Below, piece after piece: positions 47,407-59,397 of a DNA stretch of 64,000 nucleotides (positions are counted from its first letter, which is position 1; the number at the start of each line of letters is the position of its first letter). Under the pieces are notes generated by a model. The model had not been told where the DNA came from. It did not search any database and saw only the letters and a list, made by a program, of their open reading frames with translations. Source of the DNA: Thiogranum sp. (GTDB lineage Bacteria > Pseudomonadota > Gammaproteobacteria > DSM-19610); NCBI GenBank assembly GCA_030148805.1, contig JASBSS010000036.1:1-64000 (forward strand). Direction: 5' to 3'. The position numbers were made by a program, and so were the translations under genes.

Positions 47407-49494
47407 ATGGAACAGGATCACACGCTGCGCCTGCTCGTAGTCGAAGAATCACGCAATGACGCCGAAGCGCTGGCCAACGTGTTGCGCAACTCGGGGCGGG
47501 CCTCCCGCCTGAGCTATGCCGAGGACCACGAAGACCTGATCGCCGCGCTGGACAAGCAGACGCCGGACCTGGTGCTGTGCGCCATGGCTCTGGAGACGCT
47601 GTCGTTGCAGCAGGTGGTGCAGGAGCTGGCGCGGCGCGAACTCGCCCTGCCGGTGATCGGCATCGGCGAATCCGCCGACGAAGCCGACATCATCGAGGCG
47701 ATGAGGCTGGGCGCCAACGACCTGTGCTCCTACGACCAACCGGAACACCTGCAGCTGGTGGTCAAACGGGAACTGTCGCAACTACAGACCAGCCTGAGCG
47801 CGCACAACTTCGAGCTGAAGTTCCACGAAAGCGAAAAACGCGCGCGCATGCTGATGGAAAGCTCGCGCGACGCCATCGCCTACGTGCACGAGGGCATGCA
47901 CATTTTCGCCAACAGCTCCTACCTGGAGATGTTCGGCTTCGACGACCTGGAGGAGATCGAAGGCACGCCAATCCTGGACATGGTCGCGCCGGACTACCAC
48001 GCCGAGTTCAAGGATTTTCTGCGTCGCTACGGGAAGGACGAAAATTGTGACGGCAAGCTGGAAACCCGCGGCATCCTGCCCGACGGCAAGGTTTTCGACG
48101 CCGTGATGGAACTCACCGGCGCCAGCATCGACGGCGAGCCCTGCACCCAGATCATCATCCGCAATCAGTTGGCCAACAACCGCGAACTGGAACAGAAACT
48201 GAAATTCCTGACCAAGCAGGACGTGTTGACCGGACTGTACAACCGGCAGTATTTCATCGAGGAACTGGGACTGGCGGTGACCAATGTGGTCAGCGGCTCG
48301 GAAAGCGCCGCGGTGATCTATCTGATGATGGACAACTTCAAGGACATCAAGGACAACCTGGGTCTGGGCGTGGCCGACATGGTGATCAACGACATCGCCG
48401 AGCTGTTGAAGGAACACTGCGACGAAAAGGACATAGTCGCGCGCTTCGGCGACCATTCCTTCACCGTACTGCGCCGGGATTGTCACGCCGATTGCATCCA
48501 GGCGCTGGGCGAACAGCTGCGCCACGTGGTGGAGGAACACATCGCCGCGGTGGAAGACCAGTCGGTCACCACCACGGCCAGCATCGGCATGAGTCTGGTG
48601 ACCGAAAACGCCGGCTCGGCCCAGGAAGTCCTCTCGCGCGCCGATCTGGCTTGTGAGGTGGCGCGCTCGGCGGGTGGCAATCGCTGCCACCTGCACAACC
48701 CCGTGGTGGACGAAAAACTGGGGCAGGAACGCAACCAGCAGGTACACGCACTGATCAAGGAGGCGCTGGAGAACGATCAGATGCAGCTGCTGTACCAGCC
48801 GATCGTCAGCCTGCAGGGCGACGGCACGGAAAAATACGAAGTGCTGCTGCGCATGCTGAACGACGAAAACGAATACATCCTGCCCAATCAATTCATGCCC
48901 GTGGCCGAGCAGACCGGTCAACTGGCGGAAATCGACCGCTGGGTCATCCGCCGCGCCGTCAAGCAATTGGCCGAGCATCGCGCAGACGGTAACAACACGC
49001 AGTTTTTCATCAAGCTTTCCGCGGCCACCCTGGTCGACAGCGAACTGGTGCCCTACATCGCCGAGTGCATCAAGGAGATCCGGCTGCCGGGCGACGCGCT
49101 CACCTTCGAAATCTCGGAGAAAGCCGCCTCGCAACATCTGAAACACGCCAAGGCGCTGGTCAAGACTCTACAGGAACTGCATTGCAAAACCGCGCTCGAG
49201 CACTTTGGCGCCGGGCCCAACTCCTTCCAGCTGCTAAAGCATCTGCCGGTGGATTTCCTCAAGATCGACGGCTCGTTCATCCACAACCTGGCCAGCGACA
49301 ACGACAACCAGGCGATGGTCAAATCGATCCTCGACACCGCCAATTCGATGAACCGCAAATGTATCGCCGAATATGTCGAGGACGCCCACAGCCTCGCCGT
49401 CCTCTGGCAAAGCGGCATCCACTTCATCCAGGGCAATTTCCTGCAGGAACCCAGCGAGGTGCTGGACTACGATTTCAGCGGCGAAATCGCCTGA
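47407..49494 (+). CDS. fimX: FimX-like c-di-GMP receptor: degenerate REC-PAS-GGDEF-EAL
   Basis: 695 residues. Domain order: receiver-like (about 8-125), PAS (about 140-250), GGDEF (about 265-425), EAL (about 430-690). All catalytic motifs are altered: the receiver lacks the phospho-acceptor Asp (LVLCAMAL), GGDEF reads FGDHS near 347-351 and EAL reads EVL at 478-480. The KIDGSFIHNL and ALEHFGAG loops of a ligand-binding EAL remain. P. aeruginosa FimX has the same architecture with a degenerate EVL motif and binds c-di-GMP to control type IV pili. AGGAG lies 11 bases before the ATG, with a two-codon frame between (see findings). Confidence 0.82.
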   Translation: MEQDHTLRLLVVEESRNDAEALANVLRNSGRASRLSYAEDHEDLIAALDKQTPDLVLCAMALETLSLQQVVQELARRELALPVIGIGESADEADIIEAMRLGANDLCSYDQPEHLQLVVKRELSQLQTSLSAHNFELKFHESEKRARMLMESSRDAIAYVHEGMHIFANSSYLEMFGFDDLEEIEGTPILDMVAPDYHAEFKDFLRRYGKDENCDGKLETRGILPDGKVFDAVMELTGASIDGEPCTQIIIRNQLANNRELEQKLKFLTKQDVLTGLYNRQYFIEELGLAVTNVVSGSESAAVIYLMMDNFKDIKDNLGLGVADMVINDIAELLKEHCDEKDIVARFGDHSFTVLRRDCHADCIQALGEQLRHVVEEHIAAVEDQSVTTTASIGMSLVTENAGSAQEVLSRADLACEVARSAGGNRCHLHNPVVDEKLGQERNQQVHALIKEALENDQMQLLYQPIVSLQGDGTEKYEVLLRMLNDENEYILPNQFMPVAEQTGQLAEIDRWVIRRAVKQLAEHRADGNNTQFFIKLSAATLVDSELVPYIAECIKEIRLPGDALTFEISEKAASQHLKHAKALVKTLQELHCKTALEHFGAGPNSFQLLKHLPVDFLKIDGSFIHNLASDNDNQAMVKSILDTANSMNRKCIAEYVEDAHSLAVLWQSGIHFIQGNFLQEPSEVLDYDFSGEIA

Positions 49495-49501
49495 GCGGAC
49501 A

Positions 49502-50725
49502 TCAGTCGAGCACGTGGGAGATCAGCCCGTCGGCCAGCTTCGGCTCGAACCAGGTCGACTTTGGCGGCATGACCTCGCCGGCATCGGCCACCGCCATCAG
49601 ATCTTCCATGCTGGTGGGGAACATCGAGAAGGCGACCGCCATCTCGCCGCTGTCGACGCGCTTTTCCAACTCGCCCAGGCCGCGAATACCGCCGACGAAG
49701 TCGATCCGCGGATCGGTGCGCGGATCGCTGATGCCCAGCAGTGGCTGCAGTAGATTGTCGGCCAGCAGGCTGACATCCAACCGCCCCACGGGATCGGACG
49801 GGATGCGCTCGGCCTGTAGTTTCAAACGATACCATTGACCGTCCAGATACATGCCGAATTCGGCCGGCCCCGCGGGCGACACCGCGGCCGCCTCTGCCTC
49901 GACGCTGAAGGCCTCGGCGATTTTTTCCCGTAGCTGCGCCGCGTCCATACCGTGCAGGTCCTTGACCACCCGGTTGTAATCCAGGATCTTCATCTGCTGG
50001 TGGGGAAAGATCACCGAAAGAAAATAGCTGCTCATGGCCTCCGGTCCGCGGTCGAGCTTGGCGGCGACCCGCGAACCGGCGGCGGAGCGGTGATGGCCGT
50101 CGGCAATGTAGATCGCCGGCATCGCCTCGAAAGCCTCGGTCAGGGAGTCGATAGCCGCGGCGTCCTCCACCACCCAGAAGGTGTGCACGATGCCGTCGTC
50201 GGCCTGCAGGTCATAGACCGGCGCCTGCCGGGTCTGCGCCTCGATCAGTTGATCGACCTCGGTCTGCGAGCGATAGGCGAGCAACACCGGGCCGGTCTGC
50301 GCGTTCAGCGCCTCGATCTGGCGCACGCGATCGTCCTCCTTGGCCGGCCGGGTGTGTTCGTGCTTGCGTATCCGGTTGCTGTCGTAGGCGGCGGCCGAAG
50401 CGACGGCCACCAGTCCGGTCTGCACGTGTTCGCCCATGGTCAGGCGGTAGACGTAATAGCGAGGCGCGGCGTCGCGCTCGAGCACCCCGCCCTCGATCAG
50501 GGTGCGCAGATTCTCCGCGGCCTTGGCGTAAACGGCGGGGTCATAAGGGTCGGTGCCGCGCGGCAAATCGATTTCGGCCTTGGAGATGTGCAAAAAACTC
50601 CAGGGACGGCCCGTGGCGCGCTGGCGCGCCTCGTCGCTGTTGAGCACATCGTAGGGGGGCGCGAGGACATCCTCGGCGCGGCCGGCGACCGGTCGCAAAC
50701 CGGCAAAGGGGCGAATCAGGGACAT
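49502..50725 (-). CDS. DUF1015 family protein
   Basis: 407 residues from ATG 50725 (CAGGAAATCGTCC before it). Begins SLIRPFAGLRPVAGRAEDVLAPPYDVL as the family does; RKHEHTRPAKEDDRVRQIEA, IYIADGHHRSAAG and PQQMKILDYNRVV are the family core. Cytoplasmic, enzymatic role unknown; the His/Asp motif ADGHHR suggests a hydrolase- or kinase-like centre, which is only inference. Confidence 0.9.
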   Translation of the reverse strand: MSLIRPFAGLRPVAGRAEDVLAPPYDVLNSDEARQRATGRPWSFLHISKAEIDLPRGTDPYDPAVYAKAAENLRTLIEGGVLERDAAPRYYVYRLTMGEHVQTGLVAVASAAAYDSNRIRKHEHTRPAKEDDRVRQIEALNAQTGPVLLAYRSQTEVDQLIEAQTRQAPVYDLQADDGIVHTFWVVEDAAAIDSLTEAFEAMPAIYIADGHHRSAAGSRVAAKLDRGPEAMSSYFLSVIFPHQQMKILDYNRVVKDLHGMDAAQLREKIAEAFSVEAEAAAVSPAGPAEFGMYLDGQWYRLKLQAERIPSDPVGRLDVSLLADNLLQPLLGISDPRTDPRIDFVGGIRGLGELEKRVDSGEMAVAFSMFPTSMEDLMAVADAGEVMPPKSTWFEPKLADGLISHVLD

Positions 50726-50881
50726 GGACGATTTCCTGGCCAATCGAATCAAAACCGCTATTCTAACCGTCCCGGCGGCCGGAAGCATACCGCCTGTCGA
50801 GGGACGCACCGGCCCATACCCGACCTCGTCCCCGTCGCCGGCCGGGAAAACCGCCCCGAAACCGGCACCGCGCCGGGTGGC

Positions 50882-51769
50882 TCAGCGTCCGCCGGCCTGC
50901 AGCGCCGCAATCCGCTCGCTCAGCGGGGGGTGGGACATGAACAGACGCTTGATGCCGTCCATGCGGCCGCCGCCGGCAATCCCGAAGGCGGCCAACTGGT
51001 CGGGCAGCGGCTCGGGATGGGCCGCCTGCAGGCGCTGCAACGCGGCGATCATCTTCTGCCGGCCGGCGAGGCTGGCGCCGCCGGCGTCGGCGCGGAATTC
51101 ACGCTGGCGGGAGAACCACATGACGATCATGCTGGCGAGAATACCCAGGATCACCTGGGCGATGATGCTGGTGATCCAGAACGCCGGCCCGTGACCGCGC
51201 TCGACCTTGAACACCACCCGGTCGACCAGATGGCCGATGACACGGGAGAAGAAAATGACGAAGGTATTCACCACGCCCTGGATCAGCGTCAGCGTCACCA
51301 TGTCGCCATTGGCCACGTGCGAGACTTCATGCCCCAGCACCGCTTCGGCTTCGTCCCGGCTCATGTTGCGCAGCAGTCCGCTGCTCACCGCCACCAGCGC
51401 CTTGTTGCGACTCATGCCGGTGGCGAAGGCGTTGACGTCGGGGGAATCGTAGATGGCCACCTCGGGCATGCCCACGCCGGCGGCCTGCGCCTGCCTGGCC
51501 ACCAGGTTGACCAACCAGGCCTCGGTTTCGTTGGCCGGCTGCTCGATCACCCGGGCACCGGTCATCCGCTTGGCCGACCACTTGGAGATCGCCAGCGAAA
51601 TGAACGAGCCCCCCATGCCGAACACCGCCGAGAAGATCAGCAGCGCGCGCAGATCCAGGTTCACGCCCTGTTGATCGAGAATCCGGTCGACGCCGAGCAG
51701 GCTGAGGGTGATACTCAGCACCACCAGGATGGCGATGTTGGTGACCAGGAACAAAAACACGCGTTTCAT
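50882..51769 (-). CDS. htpX: HtpX membrane zinc metalloprotease
   Basis: 295 residues. N-terminal transmembrane hairpin ([36 protein letters not shown]), zinc motif HEVSH in [16 protein letters not shown], two further helices and the distal Glu ([14 protein letters not shown]). Degrades damaged membrane proteins. It has its own sigma32-type promoter nested in the end of parC (51803-51830). Confidence 0.96.
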   Translation of the reverse strand: MKRVFLFLVTNIAILVVLSITLSLLGVDRILDQQGVNLDLRALLIFSAVFGMGGSFISLAISKWSAKRMTGARVIEQPANETEAWLVNLVARQAQAAGVGMPEVAIYDSPDVNAFATGMSRNKALVAVSSGLLRNMSRDEAEAVLGHEVSHVANGDMVTLTLIQGVVNTFVIFFSRVIGHLVDRVVFKVERGHGPAFWITSIIAQVILGILASMIVMWFSRQREFRADAGGASLAGRQKMIAALQRLQAAHPEPLPDQLAAFGIAGGGRMDGIKRLFMSHPPLSERIAALQAGGR

Positions 51770-51802
51770 GGATGCTGCACTCCAGTTACAGGACCAGGTT
51801 CA

Positions 51803-51825
51803 ATATGGGGCCAGGGGCACGGATT

Positions 51826-51830
<5 letters not shown>
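51803..51830 (-). promoter_or_regulatory. sigma32 heat-shock promoter of htpX
   Basis: Minus strand CTTGAAA (51830-51824), 14-bp spacer, CCCATAT (51809-51803): both hexamer-like elements match the sigma32 consensus CTTGAAA / CCCATnT fully. The parC stop codon TGA lies inside the -35. Initiation is predicted about 25 nt before the htpX ATG, and GGAG follows as ribosome site. Confidence 0.82.
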
Positions 51831-54078
<2,248 letters not shown>

Positions 54079-54172
54079 GCCGGTTCCGTGTCCTGGGGAA
54101 AGCGGACCCTATTCTAACGGCAAACGCGGGCCAGGGAAGCGTCGATGTCGGTTTTCCGCCGCCGGCGGGCGC

Positions 54173-56713
54173 TCAAGCCGAGGAACCACCCTCACCGCGC
54201 AGCAGCAGCCATTCGGGCGTGACATCCACCAGCTCCGCATAGCCCACCAGCGAATGGAGCAGATCGGAAAGCTTCACCGCGCGATGCCGGGAATGGCTGC
54301 GAACCGGCTCAATGATGCGATCGAGCGCCTTGGGCTCGATTTCCCGGGCGAAACTCGCCGTCAGTTTGAGGCAACGCCAGTCATCGTACCCGACCAGGCG
54401 CTCGAGAAAGCTCTGGCGTTGCGCCTCGTCGCTGAAATCGAGTTCACTGACCGCGTGAATGAAGAGCTCGCCGCTAGCCTCGTCGTAATCGCGATACACA
54501 TACATCTCCAACTCGAAGGGCGGCGGGGACTCCCCGGTGCCGCGCGCCTGGCGCAGCAGGATCTGGATGGCATCGTACAGGGCCGTCACCAGCCGCGGTT
54601 CGTTCAGCCAGCGAAAGTCCAGACCGGAGGGCGTATGCAGCCAGTCCAACAAGCCGGAGGCGGACTCGGGCGCGCCGACAAACTGCAGGTGGGCGCCGCC
54701 TTCGCTGCTGCGGCCGATAAACAATGCAATGCCCGCGACGTTGGCGGCGGTGAGGCTCTCGTAGATGCGCGCGCTGGTCGCGCCCCAGATGTCGCCGAGA
54801 TCGACGCCGAGCTTGTGCTGGTTCTTGGTGATCAACTCGACGAAGAACTCCTTCAGCCCCTCGTGCTTGCCGCCGAAAACCCGCTCCAGTCGCAGCACGC
54901 TGACGTCGCCGTCCAGCTGCACGTCGACCACCCGGTAAGGAATATCCATCAGATTGGTCGAGGTCTTTTTCTGCTGCAGCGACACCAGACCGACGCGCAC
55001 CGTGGCGCCTTTTTTCGCCGCCACCCGCTCCTCCAGCCGGATACGCATACCGCGGGTGGAGATATCCTGGGACATACCGGGAACCAGGTTGTCGCCGATA
55101 CGTACCTCCACCCTGGTCTCGGCCAGGTAGCGGTCCTCGCGCCGCCTTTCGACATAGCCGAAACGGATCAGCTCCGGCTGCATCGACGCGCCCGGCAGCG
55201 ACAACTTGCGCACCACGCTGTTGTCGTCCAACCGGCGGCATTCGCCGCCCACCCACACGGTGGCGCTGGTCTGCGGCGTGTGCGAGGGCATCGCATGCCG
55301 GCGACAGTCCTGGGTGATATCCTGGACGAAACCCACCAGATGGAGCGCCTGCAATCGCTCCTGCAGCTGCGCCATGCGGGTTTCGGACTTGTATTGCAGG
55401 CGCTCGGAGACCGCCTCGATCTTGCTCGTCGGCACCGACTGCAAAACCGGCAAGCCCGGCTGCACCCGGACCACGCAATAGTCGCTCTGCGACAGGACCC
55501 ATCCCAGCAGCTGCCGGAACGCCGCTGGCGAGGCCGACTCGAAGTCGGCCGCCGAATGGATTCGCAGGCACTGATCCTGCTCGCCCTGCTGGCGATACAT
55601 CGCCAGCACGAACGCGCGCCCCTGGGCCAGGCGTTGTAGACGCTGCGGCAGGCACAGTGGGGTGAAATTGTAGTTGTCGGCGTCGGTACAGAAAAAGCGC
55701 GCCAGCGCGGCGTTGCCCTCGCTCATGGCGACGGCCTGAACGCGCAACTCGTCGGCGCCGTCGGCCTCGACAAAAAACGGCATTTGCGCGCAGCTTTGCG
55801 CGTAACTGCGCTCATACAGCCAACTGAGCACCGATTGATACTCGTCCTCCATGTCCAGTTTGTATCTGCGTTGACGCTGCTCGACCAGCTCTTCGAGCAA
55901 CTCGGACAAGCCGGGTGGTTTTTCCAGATCGCGTCGCCGCAGACAGACGATGGTTTCCTCTTCCCGCGCCTCGATCGCCACAATCCGATACAACGCGCTC
56001 TCGACCAGCGGCTCGCCGCTGTCATCGAGCAGACCCCGAAAGTTGACGGCGACGTCCTGGGAGCGCTTGAAAGCGCTCAGTCCGCGCAGGTGCACGCGCA
56101 TGCCGCCCACGGATATGTCGCGCGTCGTACCCTCCACACGGAGGTTGCCGCGTGTCAGGCTCACGGCGCAGGCGTATTGCAGACGCGGGTGCGCGCGCTT
56201 GCGGAAATACCCCAGGGGCAGGCGCGCCGGGTTGCTCGCCCGCGCGGTGGCGCTGGCGCGCTCGAGCAGCAGCTGGTCGTTTTCGCCGGCGCCCAACTCG
56301 CGCGCCAGTTCGCGGGCGCGCTGCAGGCGACGCTGCTCCAGCTCCTTGCGCCGCTGCGCGTCGTATTGCCGCGCCTCGGCCTGGGCCTGGAGGGTGTGGT
56401 CGCCGCCCATGATCGCCTCGAACGTGCCGACGGTGTAGACGCCGTTGTTCTCCAGCAGACCTTTTTCGAACATTTCGAAGGAGATGTCGTCGAGGAAATG
56501 CACGCGGTCGTTGAAGGCGTAGCGACGACACTGCCCGGCGACGCGGCCGCGCATGTCGATGGTCTGGAAGCACGGACGGGTCAGGCGGGATTCCTCCATG
56601 CGGCGCAAAAAGCGCCCGGTTTCCGAACCCTCGACGACGATTTCGGTGATCAGCTCCTTGGCGCGCGAACCCGCGTCCGCGCGACGGAAGTGCTTGACGA
56701 CGAATTCCCCCAT
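54173..56713 (-). CDS. Two-PilZ-domain c-di-GMP binding protein between parE and parC
   Basis: 846 residues from ATG 56713. First PilZ: RKRAHPRLQYACAV at 171-184 and DISVGGMRVHL at 199-209. Second PilZ: RRREDRYLAETRVEV at 523-537 and DISTRGMRIRL at 550-560. Both carry the Arg and [D/N]xSxxG ligand residues. An Arg/Glu-rich coiled coil lies at 115-155. The N-terminus, middle (270-510) and C-terminal about 270 residues match nothing I recognise. No signal or membrane segment, so cytoplasmic. The gap to parE is 103 bp, and all three genes run in the same direction. Confidence 0.85.
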   Translation of the reverse strand: MGEFVVKHFRRADAGSRAKELITEIVVEGSETGRFLRRMEESRLTRPCFQTIDMRGRVAGQCRRYAFNDRVHFLDDISFEMFEKGLLENNGVYTVGTFEAIMGGDHTLQAQAEARQYDAQRRKELEQRRLQRARELARELGAGENDQLLLERASATARASNPARLPLGYFRKRAHPRLQYACAVSLTRGNLRVEGTTRDISVGGMRVHLRGLSAFKRSQDVAVNFRGLLDDSGEPLVESALYRIVAIEAREEETIVCLRRRDLEKPPGLSELLEELVEQRQRRYKLDMEDEYQSVLSWLYERSYAQSCAQMPFFVEADGADELRVQAVAMSEGNAALARFFCTDADNYNFTPLCLPQRLQRLAQGRAFVLAMYRQQGEQDQCLRIHSAADFESASPAAFRQLLGWVLSQSDYCVVRVQPGLPVLQSVPTSKIEAVSERLQYKSETRMAQLQERLQALHLVGFVQDITQDCRRHAMPSHTPQTSATVWVGGECRRLDDNSVVRKLSLPGASMQPELIRFGYVERRREDRYLAETRVEVRIGDNLVPGMSQDISTRGMRIRLEERVAAKKGATVRVGLVSLQQKKTSTNLMDIPYRVVDVQLDGDVSVLRLERVFGGKHEGLKEFFVELITKNQHKLGVDLGDIWGATSARIYESLTAANVAGIALFIGRSSEGGAHLQFVGAPESASGLLDWLHTPSGLDFRWLNEPRLVTALYDAIQILLRQARGTGESPPPFELEMYVYRDYDEASGELFIHAVSELDFSDEAQRQSFLERLVGYDDWRCLKLTASFAREIEPKALDRIIEPVRSHSRHRAVKLSDLLHSLVGYAELVDVTPEWLLLRGEGGSSA

Positions 56714-56816
56714 GTTCCCTCGCGGCCCCGGTCGGCGAATGGTGCCGCCACCCAGCGTCAATCCTCGCTTTATCAGTAAGTTGCGTTTGGCCGACAACCT
56801 TGTCGACCGATTCAAC

Positions 56817-58703
56817 CTAGATATCGGCCAGGTTGCCGTTCTTCTCCAGCCACGCGCGCCGGTCGGCCGAGCGTCCCTTGGCCAGCAACAGATCGAGGGT
56901 CCGATGGCTGTCATCACCCGGTGCCAGGGTGAGACGCACCAGCCGCCGGGTATCGGGATCGATACTGGTTTCGCGCAACTGCAGGGGGTTCATCTCCCCC
57001 AGCCCCTTGAAGCGCTGCACGTTGACCTTGCCCTTGATGTTTTCCGCGGCGATGCGATCGAGGATCCCCTGGCGCTCGCCGTCATCGAGGGCGTAGAACA
57101 CCTGCTTGCCGACATCGATGCGATACAGCGGCGGCATCGCCACATAGACATGGCCGGCGGCCACCAGCGGGCGGAAATGACGCAGGAACAGCGCGCACAG
57201 CAGGGTGGCGATGTGCGCGCCGTCGGAGTCGGCGTCGGCGAGGATGCAGATCTTGCCATAGCGCAGGTTCTTCAGCTCCTGCGAGCCAGGCTCGACGCCG
57301 ATCGCCAGGGCGATGTCGTGCACCGTCTGCGAGGCCAGGACCTGGGCCGGATCGACCTCCCAGGTGTTGAGGATCTTGCCGCGCAGCGGCATCACCGCCT
57401 GATATTCGCGATCGCGCGCCTGCTTGGCCGAACCGCCGGCGGAATCACCCTCGACCAGGAAAAGCTCCGAGCGCTGCAGGTCGTTGTTGCTGCAATCGGC
57501 GAGCTTGCCGGGCAGCGCCGGGCCGCTGGTGATTTTCTTGCGCACCACTTTCTTGCCGGCGCGCTGGCGCGCCTGGGCACTCTGGATGGCCAGTTGCGCG
57601 ATCTGTTCGCCCGCTTCCGTGTGTTGATTCAGCCACAGGCTGAACGCATCCTTGGCCACGCCGGAGACGAACGCGGTGCATTCCCGCGACGACAGGCGTT
57701 CCTTCGTCTGTCCGGAGAATTGGGGATCGACCAGCTTCACCGAAAGAATGTAGGAGCAGCGGTCCCAGACATCGTCCGGTGTCAGCTTGACCCCGCGGGG
57801 CAGCAGATTGCGAAACTCGCAGAATTCGCGCACCGCCTCGGTCAACCCGGTGCGCAGCCCGTTGACATGGGTGCCGCCCTGGGCGGTGGGAATCAGGTTG
57901 ACATAACTCTCATTGACCGGCTCGCCGCCTTCGGGCAGCCACACCAGGGCCCACTCGGCGGCTTCCTGGTTGCCTTCCATCTTGCCGACGAACGGCTCCT
58001 GCGGCAGCCGGGTGGCGGCGCCGAGCGCGTCCACCAGATAATCGCGCAAGCCGTCCTGATAGCACCAGGTCTCCTCCTCGCCGCTCTTTTCCTCGCGCAG
58101 CACCACTTCCAGTCCGGGGCACAACACGGCCTTGGCCCGCAGCAGGTGCCTGAGCCGCGGCAGCGAAAACCGCGGTGAATCGAAAAATTTCGCGTCCGGC
58201 CAGAACCGCACCGTGGTCCCGGTGTTTTGCCTGCCAACCTTGCCGACCTCATCCAACCCGGCCACTTTCTCGCCGTTCTTGAAGGCCAGGTTGTATTCCT
58301 TGCCACCGCGGCGCACCCAGACTTCCAGATGGCTCGACAGCGCATTGACCACCGAGACGCCGACTCCGTGCAGGCCGCCCGAGAAGCGATAGTTGTCGGA
58401 GGAGAATTTTCCGCCGGCGTGCAAACGGGTGAGAATCACCTCGGCCCCCGACACCCCTTCCTCCGGGTGGATATCCACCGGCATGCCACGGCCGTTGTCG
58501 CGCACCGAGAGCGAGCCGTCCTGGTGGAGGATGATTTCGATTTTATCGGCAAAGCCGGCCATGGCCTCGTCGACGCTGTTGTCGATCACTTCCTGCGCGA
58601 GGTGGTTGGGACGGGAAGTGTCGGTGTACATCCCCGGACGCTTGCGCACCGGATCAAGCCCGCTCAACACTTCAATGGAGGCGGCGTCGTATTTGCTTGT
58701 CAT
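56817..58703 (-). CDS. parE: DNA topoisomerase IV subunit B
   Basis: 628 residues. GHKL ATPase: VIDNSVDEAMAGFADKIEI, DNGRGMPVDIHPEEG, FSGGLHGVGVSVVNALS; TOPRIM motifs LVEGDSAGGSAKQARDR and ILADADSDGAHI; PLRGKILNTWEVD. Supplies the ATPase for ParC. Confidence 0.97.
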   Translation of the reverse strand: MTSKYDAASIEVLSGLDPVRKRPGMYTDTSRPNHLAQEVIDNSVDEAMAGFADKIEIILHQDGSLSVRDNGRGMPVDIHPEEGVSGAEVILTRLHAGGKFSSDNYRFSGGLHGVGVSVVNALSSHLEVWVRRGGKEYNLAFKNGEKVAGLDEVGKVGRQNTGTTVRFWPDAKFFDSPRFSLPRLRHLLRAKAVLCPGLEVVLREEKSGEEETWCYQDGLRDYLVDALGAATRLPQEPFVGKMEGNQEAAEWALVWLPEGGEPVNESYVNLIPTAQGGTHVNGLRTGLTEAVREFCEFRNLLPRGVKLTPDDVWDRCSYILSVKLVDPQFSGQTKERLSSRECTAFVSGVAKDAFSLWLNQHTEAGEQIAQLAIQSAQARQRAGKKVVRKKITSGPALPGKLADCSNNDLQRSELFLVEGDSAGGSAKQARDREYQAVMPLRGKILNTWEVDPAQVLASQTVHDIALAIGVEPGSQELKNLRYGKICILADADSDGAHIATLLCALFLRHFRPLVAAGHVYVAMPPLYRIDVGKQVFYALDDGERQGILDRIAAENIKGKVNVQRFKGLGEMNPLQLRETSIDPDTRRLVRLTLAPGDDSHRTLDLLLAKGRSADRRAWLEKNGNLADI

Positions 58704-58760
58704 GAATTCAAAAAATAAAAATCAAGTTCCGGTATCAGGCGGCGTCACGGGCGCTTGGGG

Positions 58761-59327
58761 TTAGAGATCGTCCTGCGAAAGTCCGCTGGTTTTGCGCTTC
58801 AGTTTATGGATGATGCCCGCCACCTGATCGGCACCGGGCAGCGGACATAAATAGTCATCGGCCAGCACCCGGCGGAAATAATCCTGGCGGGTGCTGTGGA
58901 TACGCTGCCACTGCGCCCCACCGAGCACGTGGAAACGGCCGCCGCTGGCATAGGCATAGCGTTTGAACTCATGGCTCGGGCAGCGGATGCCCTCGAAGCT
59001 GATGTTGTCCACGCCGCTTTGGGAGCGTAACACGGCGGTGTAACGCACGATCCGATCGTCGCCCACCGAAAGCGAAGCGCTGTCGATGAACAGACGATAG
59101 GGAAAATCGAAACGTGCCACGTCCACCTCGAGCAGATTTTTCTCGCTCGGATAGGGCGGCAGCACCAGGGCCTGTTCCTTCTTTTCCTGGTCCTTCTCGC
59201 TGGGCAACTTGTCGAGCAGCGGCTTGAGCGCGTCTTCCTGGTAGATATCGTCGTCGCCGTCTGCGGCGCGCGCCTGGGCGGCCGCCAGCAACGGGATCAG
59301 CAACAGGAGCAATCTGAGATATTTCAT
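58761..59327 (-). CDS. CNP1-like family periplasmic protein
   Basis: 188 residues from ATG 59327. Signal peptide (YLRLLLLLIPLLAAAQARA) followed by an acidic linker (DGDDDIYQEDALKPLL) and a beta-rich domain: DFPYRLFIDSASLSVGDDRI, YTAVLRSQSGVDNISFEGIR, CPSHEFKRYAYASGG and YLCPLPGADQVAGIIHKLK. The two Cys probably pair. The fold matches my memory of the CNP1-like family; function unknown. Confidence 0.78.
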   Translation of the reverse strand: MKYLRLLLLLIPLLAAAQARAADGDDDIYQEDALKPLLDKLPSEKDQEKKEQALVLPPYPSEKNLLEVDVARFDFPYRLFIDSASLSVGDDRIVRYTAVLRSQSGVDNISFEGIRCPSHEFKRYAYASGGRFHVLGGAQWQRIHSTRQDYFRRVLADDYLCPLPGADQVAGIIHKLKRKTSGLSQDDL

Positions 59328-59397
59328 CGCCGCAGCATAAAAGGGGTCGGTGGCAAAGCGCAAACACTATCGCACCGAAGACGAGCCGCGGCAAGAC

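Noticed and set aside
56792-56805. Inverted repeat CGACAACCTTGTCG between parE and the PilZ gene
   Set aside because: Only six paired bases with a two-base centre; could arise by chance in 103 bp and has no T-run.
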